From: CAYVQF01 sp964454015 | GTDB lineage: Bacteria > Myxococcota_A > Bradymonadia > UBA4248 | Direction: 5' to 3' | DNA: 64,000 bases | NCBI GenBank assembly: GCA_964454015.1 | Contig: CAYVQF010000012.1 | Coordinates: forward strand, 1 to 64,000 | Part shown: positions 47,943 to 55,336 of the stretch, in pieces | Position numbering within the stretch: the stretch's first letter is position 1 | Layout: every line of letters begins with the position of its first letter | Program-made: the position numbers and the translations under genes | Notes under the pieces: model-generated | Database searches by the model: none | Seen by the model: the letters and a program-made list of their open reading frames with translations, nothing else | Told to the model about the DNA's origin: nothing

Positions 47943-49210
47943 GCCACGCCATCCTCAACGACCTCCCCTTGCCTTACTGCAAGGGCTGTAGCCACACCCC
48001 CATCGCCAAGAACACCGCCAAAGCTCTGGAAGCGTGTGGGTTCCGGCCGCTCGATGTCATCTCCGTCTCGGACATCGGTTGCCATGGCATCATCGACAAG
48101 TGCCTCAACACCCACACGGTGCATGGCCTCCATGGACGCGCCACGGCCCTCGCCGCTGGCGTCTCCATGGGCCTGGCCAGGCCGGAGAAGAAAGTCATCG
48201 TTTTCATTGGCGATGGCGGCGCAACCATTGGCCTGCAACACATCCTCGAGGCGGCGCGCCTGAACCTGGATATGACCGTCCTGGTCCACAACAACATGCT
48301 CTACGGCATGACCGGCGGGCAGACCAGCGGCTTGACGCCAGAGGGTTTCTGCACCACCACTTCTGCCGAGGGCAACCCCTACGCACCTTACGACATCTGC
48401 GCCCTCGCGCTGAGCGCAGGGGCGACCTTCGTCGCCCGGGTCATGGGCAACACGGACACCTCGGCGGATCTCGTCGAGGCCTTTCGCACCAAGGGCTTCT
48501 CGCTGGTCGAGCTCATGGAGATCTGTCCCAGCTATGGGGTGAGCCGAAACCCCGGTCGCAAGCTCTCGACCATCATTGAAGAAGCAGGGCGCCCCCTCGG
48601 GCGGTGGCATCGCCCCCCGCGCCAGGGGCTGCCAGAGCAAGCCGAGAAGTGTACGGACCTCCTGGCGAGCCTGGAGGCTGTGCCGCCCAGGTTTTCTCAT
48701 GCCATTTCTCACCAGATCGCCCTCATCCTGAGCGGCTCTGCCGGTGAGGGCGTGCAGTTGGCGTCGACGGTCCTCGCCAGGGCGGCCATGGCTTCGGGCT
48801 GCCACGTCACCCAGAAGGGGTCCTATCCGGTCACCGTGGGGGTTGGGTTTAGCACCGCCGAAATCAACCTCTCGCCGCGCTTCATCCATTTTCACGGGAT
48901 TTTAGACCCCGACTACGTCATTATCAGCTCCCAGGACGGCCTCGATCACAACCTGGCACGCATCCAGAGTATGCAGCGCGGTGTGCTCTTCATCGACACC
49001 TCGCTGCCCGTCCCGGACACCGAGATGGAGATCGTACGCCATGACTTTCGTGGCATCGGGGCAAGAAACGCTTCGCTTTTCGCGGTCTTCTTCTTTGCGC
49101 ACCACACCGGCTTGCTCGACACCGGGGCCCTCTTTGCAGCCCTGGGCCAGGGGAAGGCCGCCGCCAAGCTGCCTGTGGACAAGATCCGCGAGGCCCTGGA
49201 TCGCCTCTAG
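47939..49210 (+). CDS. korB: 2-oxoacid:ferredoxin oxidoreductase, fused beta and gamma subunits
   Basis: 423 residues. The beta (thiamine-diphosphate) part is about 1-245: C14/C17 in YCKGCSHTP, GDGGATIGLQH from G91, LVHNNMLYGMTGGQTS. The gamma part is about 255-423: GSAGEGVQLAS (265 onward), TQKGSYPVTVGVG. Beta and gamma are usually separate, or gamma is fused to alpha, so a beta-gamma fusion is uncommon. No delta (ferredoxin) subunit is present, and the iron-sulfur Cys content is low, so a separate ferredoxin is needed. It converges with an outer-membrane gene, overlapping stop codons by four bases. Confidence 0.9.
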   Translation: MSHAILNDLPLPYCKGCSHTPIAKNTAKALEACGFRPLDVISVSDIGCHGIIDKCLNTHTVHGLHGRATALAAGVSMGLARPEKKVIVFIGDGGATIGLQHILEAARLNLDMTVLVHNNMLYGMTGGQTSGLTPEGFCTTTSAEGNPYAPYDICALALSAGATFVARVMGNTDTSADLVEAFRTKGFSLVELMEICPSYGVSRNPGRKLSTIIEEAGRPLGRWHRPPRQGLPEQAEKCTDLLASLEAVPPRFSHAISHQIALILSGSAGEGVQLASTVLARAAMASGCHVTQKGSYPVTVGVGFSTAEINLSPRFIHFHGILDPDYVIISSQDGLDHNLARIQSMQRGVLFIDTSLPVPDTEMEIVRHDFRGIGARNASLFAVFFFAHHTGLLDTGALFAALGQGKAAAKLPVDKIREALDRL

Positions 49211-50025
49211 AAGCGCACCCGCAGCCCAAAGAAGAGCGAGCTCAGATCCATGGCCTCCCGCACCACCTGGTGGTCCGGGGGCTGGGACTGCAGCCAGAGT
49301 TGGCCGTCCACGAAGAGCCGGAGGTCGACGGCGGCATCGGGGCCAGACAAGGCATAGTCGGCGTTGGCCGTGACCAGAAAGTAGTGGACCAAGGTGTCGG
49401 CGCTGAAGTTGTTGACCGCGATGTAGGTCGTCGCCAAAGAGAACGAAAAGAGTTGGGTTTTCAGGCCGTAGACCGCTTTCACTGGCAACCATAGCTGCTG
49501 GGTCGTGGCCTTGTCGGCGGCATAAGGGATGTGGGTCCTGAAGAAAGGCGTGGTCATGAGGCTCAACTTGTGCGCCCCCGACGCCAGCAGCGTGGCGCCC
49601 AGGCTCCCCTGTAACCAGTCGACCACGGTCGACCTGAGGGAGTCGCGGATCTGCAGGCGCATGAGGCTGAGCCCGCCAGAGAGGATCGCCGGGGCGTCCA
49701 AGCTTCCGTTGAGGAGGGTCAGGGCGTAGTAGTTGGTCTCCTCGGGAGCACCCCGCAGGAGGCTCTCGCTGTGGAGGCGCAACAGGATCTGATTGTCCAG
49801 AAAATGGAGCTTGCCCTCGCTGGCATCCAAGGAGAAGGAGAGGGTGATGGGACGCGTCCGCAGGGCCGCCGCCACATAGACCTCGCGACGATAATCCAGC
49901 GCCAGACCATAGGAGAGGTTGAACTCGCCGTATTTGGCCCGGAACACGCCGCCTGCGGGGATTTCTCCGTAAACACGAGAGATGCTCAGCAAGCACAAGA
50001 GGAGCGAGAGAATGAGGCGGGGCAT
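49207..50025 (-). CDS. Outer-membrane beta-barrel protein
   Basis: 272 residues. A cleaved signal peptide (ends about SRVYGE), then alternating amphipathic strands (FNLSYGLALDYRREVYVAA, LFSFSLATTYIAV, LVHYFLVTANADYAL), finishing with Phe (LFFGLRVRF), the usual C-terminal signal for BAM-dependent barrels. About 12 strands. Function unknown; may be a porin-like channel. Confidence 0.75.
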   Translation of the reverse strand: MPRLILSLLLCLLSISRVYGEIPAGGVFRAKYGEFNLSYGLALDYRREVYVAAALRTRPITLSFSLDASEGKLHFLDNQILLRLHSESLLRGAPEETNYYALTLLNGSLDAPAILSGGLSLMRLQIRDSLRSTVVDWLQGSLGATLLASGAHKLSLMTTPFFRTHIPYAADKATTQQLWLPVKAVYGLKTQLFSFSLATTYIAVNNFSADTLVHYFLVTANADYALSGPDAAVDLRLFVDGQLWLQSQPPDHQVVREAMDLSSLFFGLRVRF

Positions 50026-50075
50026 GGTGGCTTCTTTTAGGCCTGAGGCTGGAGGCTGGAGGGGCGGCGGCCTAG

Positions 50076-50353
50076 CAGGAACGAGGAACGAGGAATGAGG
50101 AACGAGGAACGAGGAACCAGTAGGGGCCGACCTGCGTGTCGGCCCGTCTGCGGGTGTCCTATTGGAATGAGGAACGAGGAACGAGGAACCAGTAGGGGCC
50201 GACCTGCGTGTCGGCCCGNNNNNNNNNNNNNNNNNNNNNNNNNNNNNNNNNNNNNNNNNNNNNNNNNNNNNNNNNNNNNNNNNNNNNNNNNNNNNNNNNN
50301 NNNNNNNNNNNNNNNNNNTCTGCGGGTGTCTTAATGGAACGAGGAACGAGGAA
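50076..50353. repeat. 72-bp tandem repeat array interrupted by an assembly gap
   Basis: Units contain AACGAGGAACCAGTAGGGG, the palindrome GGGCCGAC-CTGCGT-GTCGGCCC (stems 50124-50131/50138-50145 and 50196-50203/50210-50217), then TCTGCGGGTGTC. The period is 72 bp. The left flank of the gap ends GTCGGCCCG and the right flank begins TCTGCGGGTG, exactly contiguous in an intact unit, so the gap lies inside the array and the true copy number is unknown. Confidence 0.85.
50219..50318. other. Assembly gap (100 N)
   Basis: Exactly 100 ambiguous bases, the conventional placeholder for unknown gap size. Both flanks are repeat sequence, so the assembler probably failed on the tandem array. Confidence 0.99.
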
Positions 50354-50354
50354 C

Positions 50355-51230
50355 TCAGCCGTTCTCCTCTTGCGCCTGGGCCCCAGCGCGCACGAATTCC
50401 TCGACCTTGGCTTTGAGTTGTTCCCGGACGTTGGGAGTGATCAGGATGTTGTCCACCAGGGTGTGCTCACTGGTATCGACCTCGCCGTTATCTTTGGCTT
50501 TGGATTCCACGCGGTAGACATGGAGCACGCACAGGGCGCGGCAGTGCTGACAGTCCGCCAAGTCGAGCCTCAGCGCCGGGTTGGCCGTGGTCGGGTGCAG
50601 CATCTCCACCCAGCGATCCGTGCCGGCGCGCACTTCTTGGACCAGGGCGTCGCTGTTGGCCGGGTCGAAGAAGACGGGCAACGCTTCGCTCTCCACCCAC
50701 TTCTGGCAGTTTTCGCAGAAGATGCGCGCCCGCAGGGCGGTCCACCACATGACGATGAAGATGGCGACGTAGCACAGCGCCTCGACGCCCAAGAGGATCG
50801 CATAGAAAGTCCCCTTCACTTCAGCGTTTTTAATGGAAAACCAGCCGTACTCGATGAGCGCCGTGATCAGATCCATGATCAGCTTCGGCTGGGTGAGGAG
50901 CTCGGTGTAGCCGAATTCCCTCTCGGTCAGCACGTACAGAAAAGTCACCCAGAAGACGTAGAGCGTGAGCGCGGCCACCACGAGCATCGCCAAGAGCGAG
51001 ATCGCGCGGTTGCGGTTCTTGCCCAGCGATTCGCCGAAGATATAGGCCCCGGCGACCCCGAATACGGCGCCAAAGCTGACGAGAAAATTGAGATAAATGA
51101 ACGGGATGTACTGGGTGGCATAGGCGTAGAGGAAGGACAAGGGGACCATGGCGACCACGGCCAGGACCACGCCCAAGACGACGCCGATGGGGTCGAAAGT
51201 GCCGGTGGATTTATAGGTTTGGGCGGTCAT
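50355..51230 (-). CDS. Four-helix membrane protein with zinc-ribbon-like domain
   Basis: 291 residues. Membrane segments at about 17-40, 47-67, 77-100 and 143-168, then a cytoplasmic domain with two Cys pairs (FCENCQKW and DCQHCRALC), spaced as a large zinc ribbon. No family was recognised. Start 51230, with GAGG five bases upstream. The repeat array and gap lie immediately downstream of its stop. Confidence 0.7.
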   Translation of the reverse strand: MTAQTYKSTGTFDPIGVVLGVVLAVVAMVPLSFLYAYATQYIPFIYLNFLVSFGAVFGVAGAYIFGESLGKNRNRAISLLAMLVVAALTLYVFWVTFLYVLTEREFGYTELLTQPKLIMDLITALIEYGWFSIKNAEVKGTFYAILLGVEALCYVAIFIVMWWTALRARIFCENCQKWVESEALPVFFDPANSDALVQEVRAGTDRWVEMLHPTTANPALRLDLADCQHCRALCVLHVYRVESKAKDNGEVDTSEHTLVDNILITPNVREQLKAKVEEFVRAGAQAQEENG

Positions 51231-51321
51231 GTTTACCTCGGTGCAGACGCATCCGTTGATGGGTCACCTCGCGTTGGCCAGAGCCACGTAAGGCAAGGAA
51301 GTCGCCACTCATAGATCAGCG

Positions 51322-51365
51322 TTTTGGGATCCACAAGGCGCCGGGGCGTGCGCGCATGCGCGGCC
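51322..51365. repeat. Dispersed TTTGGGATCCAC element, copy 1
   Basis: TTTTGGGATCCAC followed by AGGCGCCGGGGCGTGCGCG, in the region upstream of the minus-strand membrane gene. A close copy is at 60835-60872; shorter versions of the core are at 17010-17027 (reverse) and 41774-41785. Confidence 0.6.
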
Positions 51366-51462
51366 AGCGCCAAGGGCCGGCGTCATCCGCGAAGCGCGAG
51401 CGCCCCATGCGTGGGAGTGGTGCATGCAGGCAGACGCGCCGCGCCGTTGGACGCGGGACCGC

Positions 51463-52983
51463 TCAGAGCGGCGTAGTGTTCACATCGCGGCTGTCAGGGT
51501 CGCCTGTGCCGACGAAGCCGAAGGAGGTGTCGACGCGGCCCGTGGTGCCGAGGGCCGCTTCGGCCGAGATGGTGAAGCGATGCGCGTCTTGGGAACGATA
51601 GCAATAGCGGAAGTAATGGGGCTCGGAGATGCGGAACTCTAAGGCTTCCCACTGGCTCCAATCGGTGGCCTCGGGCGGGCTCTTGTCTCCCCGCAGGTTG
51701 CCTGCGGTGCACCAGCCCTCGGGCCCTGTCTGCGGAAATTGGCGATGCTCGATGTAATAAAGCGACAGCTTATGGCGAAGGACCATGAGGTGGTGATGGG
51801 CCTCGGCCTCTTTGGCGCGCTGGATGTACTTCATGAAGCTGGGGATGGCGAGGGCAGAGAGGACGCCGATGATCATCACGCCGGATCCGTCGCCAAAGCC
51901 GCTGATGGTGACGCGGGCCTGCTCGCCCGAGAAGGTGGGGGCGATGCGGTCCAGGAAGGGGCCGGCCAGGCGGTGCAGGACCGTGGCGGTGATGGCGGCG
52001 TCCAGCCCTTGGTCGGCGCTCTGGGCGAGCTCTGCCTCGGCCAGGGCGAGGAGCACCTGGCGGGACTGGGCCCACAGCCCGGCGAGGGCTTCAATGGCGG
52101 AGGCCTCGCCATTGATCTGGAGGGAGAGGTTGTCTCCCAGTGCGAAGGCGGCGCTGTGCAGCTCACGGGTGAAGGGCGCAGGGTAGCCGAGGGCGGCCAT
52201 GGCGCGGTCGAGGTCAGCGGCGATCATGATGAGACCTGGGGGGCACTCCGCGGTGATCTGGGCCAGGCGGTCGAGCTGGTCCGAGGCGCCGGCGAGTTTG
52301 CCGCTCGCGAGGCTCTGGCCATAGGCCTCGGCGTCTTGGCCGAAGACCAGGAGGTAGCCGCCGTCGAGCTCCAGGGCCAGCAGGCGGCCTTCGTTGCGCA
52401 TGGGGAGGGAGTAGAAACGGTGGCCGCCGATTTCGGTGGCGTCGACGTCATCTTCGATGCGCAACGCCCCTTGGAGGTGGATCCCAAACCAGCCCGTGGA
52501 GGAGGAGATGGCGATGGCGAGCCAGTCGATGCTGGCGGGGCTCCAGCCCATGTGTTGCACCACGAGGGCGACGATGTCCTGTTCGAGTTGGGCCAGGTCG
52601 GCGGCGGGGAAGGCCGGCGCGAGCCAGGTGGTGTAGGGGGCGGTGAAGGTGTCGTAGAAGGCGGCGAGGTCGATGAAGGCGATGACGTCGACGTCGCTGG
52701 GGAGGTGGGGGGCGATGTGGCGCAGGGCCGTGGCGGCGCGCTCTGGGCTCAGGCTGGTGCGCTGCGGGGTGGGAGCGGGGTCGCTGGGTGTGCTGGGGGC
52801 GACGCTCGCGGCGCTAGGGTCGGGCGTTTCGCTGGCAGGGGTGGCGCTTGACGGCTGCTCAGGAGCGGCTGCGGGCGCGCTGGGTGCTGCGGGCGCTGGC
52901 GTCCCGCTTGGGCACTCGGGGGCCGGGTTACAGGCGGCGCTGAGGAGGAGGAGGGTGGCGATGAGCGACCAGGATGTGCGCAT
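51463..52983 (-). CDS. Lipoprotein fused to a leaderless type IV pilin-like domain
   Basis: 506 residues. Lipobox LSAAC (C18), a Pro/Ala/Ser linker to about 75, then an unfamiliar domain of about 280 residues (DVIAFIDLAAFYD, GGHRFYSLPMRNEGRLLALELDGGYLLVFG). At 366-392 comes VMIIGVLSALAIPSFMKYIQRA, nearly identical in pattern to the first helix of type IV pilins, followed by a pilin-like alpha/beta region (LMVLRHKLSLYYIEHRQFPQTG) with Cys residues. The prepilin-peptidase GFTLIE site is absent; the helix is preceded by SGFGDGSG. It may insert this helix in the membrane or associate with pilus or secretin components. GAGAGG precedes the ATG. Confidence 0.78.
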   Translation of the reverse strand: MRTSWSLIATLLLLSAACNPAPECPSGTPAPAAPSAPAAAPEQPSSATPASETPDPSAASVAPSTPSDPAPTPQRTSLSPERAATALRHIAPHLPSDVDVIAFIDLAAFYDTFTAPYTTWLAPAFPAADLAQLEQDIVALVVQHMGWSPASIDWLAIAISSSTGWFGIHLQGALRIEDDVDATEIGGHRFYSLPMRNEGRLLALELDGGYLLVFGQDAEAYGQSLASGKLAGASDQLDRLAQITAECPPGLIMIAADLDRAMAALGYPAPFTRELHSAAFALGDNLSLQINGEASAIEALAGLWAQSRQVLLALAEAELAQSADQGLDAAITATVLHRLAGPFLDRIAPTFSGEQARVTISGFGDGSGVMIIGVLSALAIPSFMKYIQRAKEAEAHHHLMVLRHKLSLYYIEHRQFPQTGPEGWCTAGNLRGDKSPPEATDWSQWEALEFRISEPHYFRYCYRSQDAHRFTISAEAALGTTGRVDTSFGFVGTGDPDSRDVNTTPL

Positions 52984-53286
52984 GATGACCTCTCGAGGGG
53001 GCAGAAGATTGGCGCGGCGCTGTGCCGAATGGGTGGGGGTGCCAAGCCTCGGGGAGAGCTTATCGCGCTTGGGTGTCCGTGGCCACGGCCGCGGAGTTGG
53101 GGTGGGGTGGGGGGGCAGACTTGGTTGACCGCGGTGGAGGCCAGGAAGACCTCGCAGATGAGTTCCGTTGGGGCAACTACGTCGCGGTCCGCCATCGAGG
53201 GCGTTCCCATCAAATGGCCATCAAATAAGAAAGCTTATTGAGTAGAAAGCGTTATTCGACGTTTTCTCTTTTCTGTACTTTCTCGG
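52984..53286. other. Intergenic region with AT-rich end
   Basis: 303 bases, no gene supported. The last 70 bases (53220-53286) are strongly AT-rich, with a small hairpin AATAAG-AAAG-CTTATT. It adjoins a low-GC gene fragment and may be imported DNA. Confidence 0.45.
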
Positions 53287-53490
53287 TCAAATAGAGGTCA
53301 TGGCCCAGTAGGGCACGTACTCTACTTCGAAGAAACGAAAGCCGATCTTTGGTTCCATGAGGTGGAGCAGCCAGTTCTCCAACTCCTCATTGAACGCTAC
53401 CCATTCTGTATCCTTGGGCAGAAAGCTTAGCGCATTCACAAGGGCGCGAAGGTGGTCGTCGGATCGGTCTGTTGACCCGTACCACGCGGG
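53287..53490 (-). pseudogene. C-terminal gene fragment, low GC
   Basis: About 65 codons reading as a natural protein end (ALVNALSFLPKDTEW, FNEELENWLLHLMEP, GFRFFEVEYVPYW) and stopping at 53287. Upstream, the frame runs into the palindrome at 53545 and then antisense through the DUF362 gene, without a start. GC is visibly lower than in the neighbours. It is probably the truncated end of a transferred gene; the style recalls small immunity-type proteins, but that is a guess. Confidence 0.45.
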
Positions 53491-53544
53491 CCGATGGATG
53501 GTGGCGGGCACGGGGCCTGGACGATCGGGCGGGTCTGGATGCGT

Positions 53545-53565
53545 GGGCCGGCCTGGTGCCGGCCC
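53545..53565 (-). terminator. Palindrome downstream of the DUF362 gene
   Basis: GGGCCGGC-CTGGT-GCCGGCCC, perfect 8-bp stem, about 65 bases past the DUF362 stop on the minus strand. No U-tract. Its stem is a variant of the dispersed palindrome family. Confidence 0.45.
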
Positions 53566-53630
53566 GGGTTGGGGGGACAATTGGGCGTGATGGCGGGCGC
53601 CCACCGCAGGTGGATCCAGAGCGAACGCCG

Positions 53631-55022
53631 CTAGACTTCGATCAGCGTGTATTGGGTCGTACCCAGGCCGAGTTTTGCGGCATGCTGGATGGTCACCTCG
53701 CCATCGACCCCGGGGTAGAGCTGGTGGAAGGGGTCTTTGCCCCAGACGGTGCGGCTGATGTCCAAGGAGGCCTGGTCGACGGCGACGGGATCGCGGCTGG
53801 CGAAGATGCCCACGTCGGGGGCCATCACGGGGTTGTCGCCGCGGGCGCAGTCGCAGCGCTTGGAGACGTGGTTGACCAGGTTGACGTAGAGGGCTTTTCC
53901 TTGGAAGTGGGCGGCGGCGGCCAGGGCGTACTCGGCCATTTTCTCCATGAAGGCGTTGGCCTCGGTCCGGGGCGATTGGTTCTGGATGGCGCCGTAGCGA
54001 CAGACCGTCAGGCACTGGCCACAGCCGATGCAGGTCGTCTCGTCGAATTGGAGGCGCTCGTTGCGCATGTGGAGGGAGCCGGGGGGACACCAGACGGGGC
54101 AGTCCCCGCAGTGGGTGCACTTCTCGCCGTCGATGAAGGGGGTGAAGTCGGAGTGTTGGGCGAGCTTGCCGGCGCGCGAGGACAGGCCCATGGCGAGGTT
54201 CTTGAGGGCGCCGCCGAAGCCAGACAGGCCGTGGCCTTTGACGTGGCTGAGCACGACCAGGCCCTGATAGAAGAGGACGTCGCTGGCCACGAAGGCGACG
54301 CTGAAGTGCTTGCCCGGGATGGCGACGCCTTGTTGGATCTGTCCGGCCAGGCCGTCGAGGATGGCCACGGGTGCCCCCACCTTCTCGAGGGTGAAGCCAT
54401 GGTCGTAGGCGGTGAGGAGGTGATCGTGGGTGTTGGTGCGGGAGCCCGCGTAGAGGGTGTTGGTCTCGACCAGCATGGGCTTGCCGCCCAAGCGCTTGAT
54501 TTCATCGATCACCTTCCTGGTGATCTCGGGCCGGATGTAGCCTTCGTTGCCCGCTTCGCCGAAGTGCTGCTTGACCGCCACCAGATCGTTCTTGGCGATC
54601 ACCGATTGGGGATCGAGGCGCTTGAAGAGCGCGTCGGTCTTTTCGGCCCACAGCGACAGGGGTTGCCCCTCTGTGATGCGGGTGTAGTAGACCGGGGCCG
54701 GTGTCGTGATGGGCCAGGGGTTGAAGCGGACGGCGCGCAGGGCGCTGCTCTCTGCGGTGGCCGGCTTGGCGACGACCGCTTCGGCCGCCGGCGGTGGGGG
54801 CGGGCACTCGCAGGCGGGACAGGGGCTCGGGGTGGCTTCAGGGGCATGGGCTTCTGGTTGGGTGCAGCCCAGAGCAAGCTTGGCCCCAGCGCCCAGGCCG
54901 ACGCCCCACAGCAGCCCACCTTTGAGGAAACGGCGCCTGCTCTCCACAGAAGGCTCCGGCGTCGTTGGGTCTTGGGCGCGCTTTGGGTCTGTCGGGGTTG
55001 CCTCGTCTTTCTTCTTTCCCAT
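53631..55022 (-). CDS. Tat-exported DUF362 protein with two [4Fe-4S] ferredoxin motifs
   Basis: 463 residues. Twin-arginine signal SRRRFLKGG (about 28-36) with downstream hydrophobic core; a Cys/Pro-rich segment follows. The DUF362 domain includes DLVAVKQHFGE and VVLSHVKGHGLSGFGGALKN. Two ferredoxin clusters: CTHCGDCPVWC and CIGCGQCLTVC, about 330-375. The end (RDPVAVDQASLDI) is typical of the family. Presumably a periplasmic electron carrier or oxidoreductase. GGGAG lies four bases before the ATG at 55022. Confidence 0.9.
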   Translation of the reverse strand: MGKKKDEATPTDPKRAQDPTTPEPSVESRRRFLKGGLLWGVGLGAGAKLALGCTQPEAHAPEATPSPCPACECPPPPPAAEAVVAKPATAESSALRAVRFNPWPITTPAPVYYTRITEGQPLSLWAEKTDALFKRLDPQSVIAKNDLVAVKQHFGEAGNEGYIRPEITRKVIDEIKRLGGKPMLVETNTLYAGSRTNTHDHLLTAYDHGFTLEKVGAPVAILDGLAGQIQQGVAIPGKHFSVAFVASDVLFYQGLVVLSHVKGHGLSGFGGALKNLAMGLSSRAGKLAQHSDFTPFIDGEKCTHCGDCPVWCPPGSLHMRNERLQFDETTCIGCGQCLTVCRYGAIQNQSPRTEANAFMEKMAEYALAAAAHFQGKALYVNLVNHVSKRCDCARGDNPVMAPDVGIFASRDPVAVDQASLDISRTVWGKDPFHQLYPGVDGEVTIQHAAKLGLGTTQYTLIEV

Positions 55023-55336
55023 GGTTCTCCCAAGGTTAGAGTAGGGGAGGGCCATTTTATCGGCGCATGCGGCGTGGCGCAATGAACAAAGCGAATTTTG
55101 CTGGATGGGAGTGGCGTTGGCGGCCGGGGTAGGCTGGGTGCTGCGTCGGGGGGCAAGGTCTGGGTCCGCGATGGCGATGCGCTTACGCCCCGGGAGGGAG
55201 AAGCCAAGGTCTCCACCTGCGGCGAGGCGAGCGCGACGTAAAAAAAAAAGGAGATGGGTGCGAGAGGTGGTCGCGGCGAGGCGGCGCTGCGGTGTCGGGC
55301 GTGAGGAGGGGCGGTTCTTGGCCGAACGTGCGGCCA
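55023..55336. other. Intergenic region between DUF362 and beta-helix genes
   Basis: 314 bases, no gene or stable hairpin. A run of ten A at about 55234 is the longest homopolymer in the window. Confidence 0.4.
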
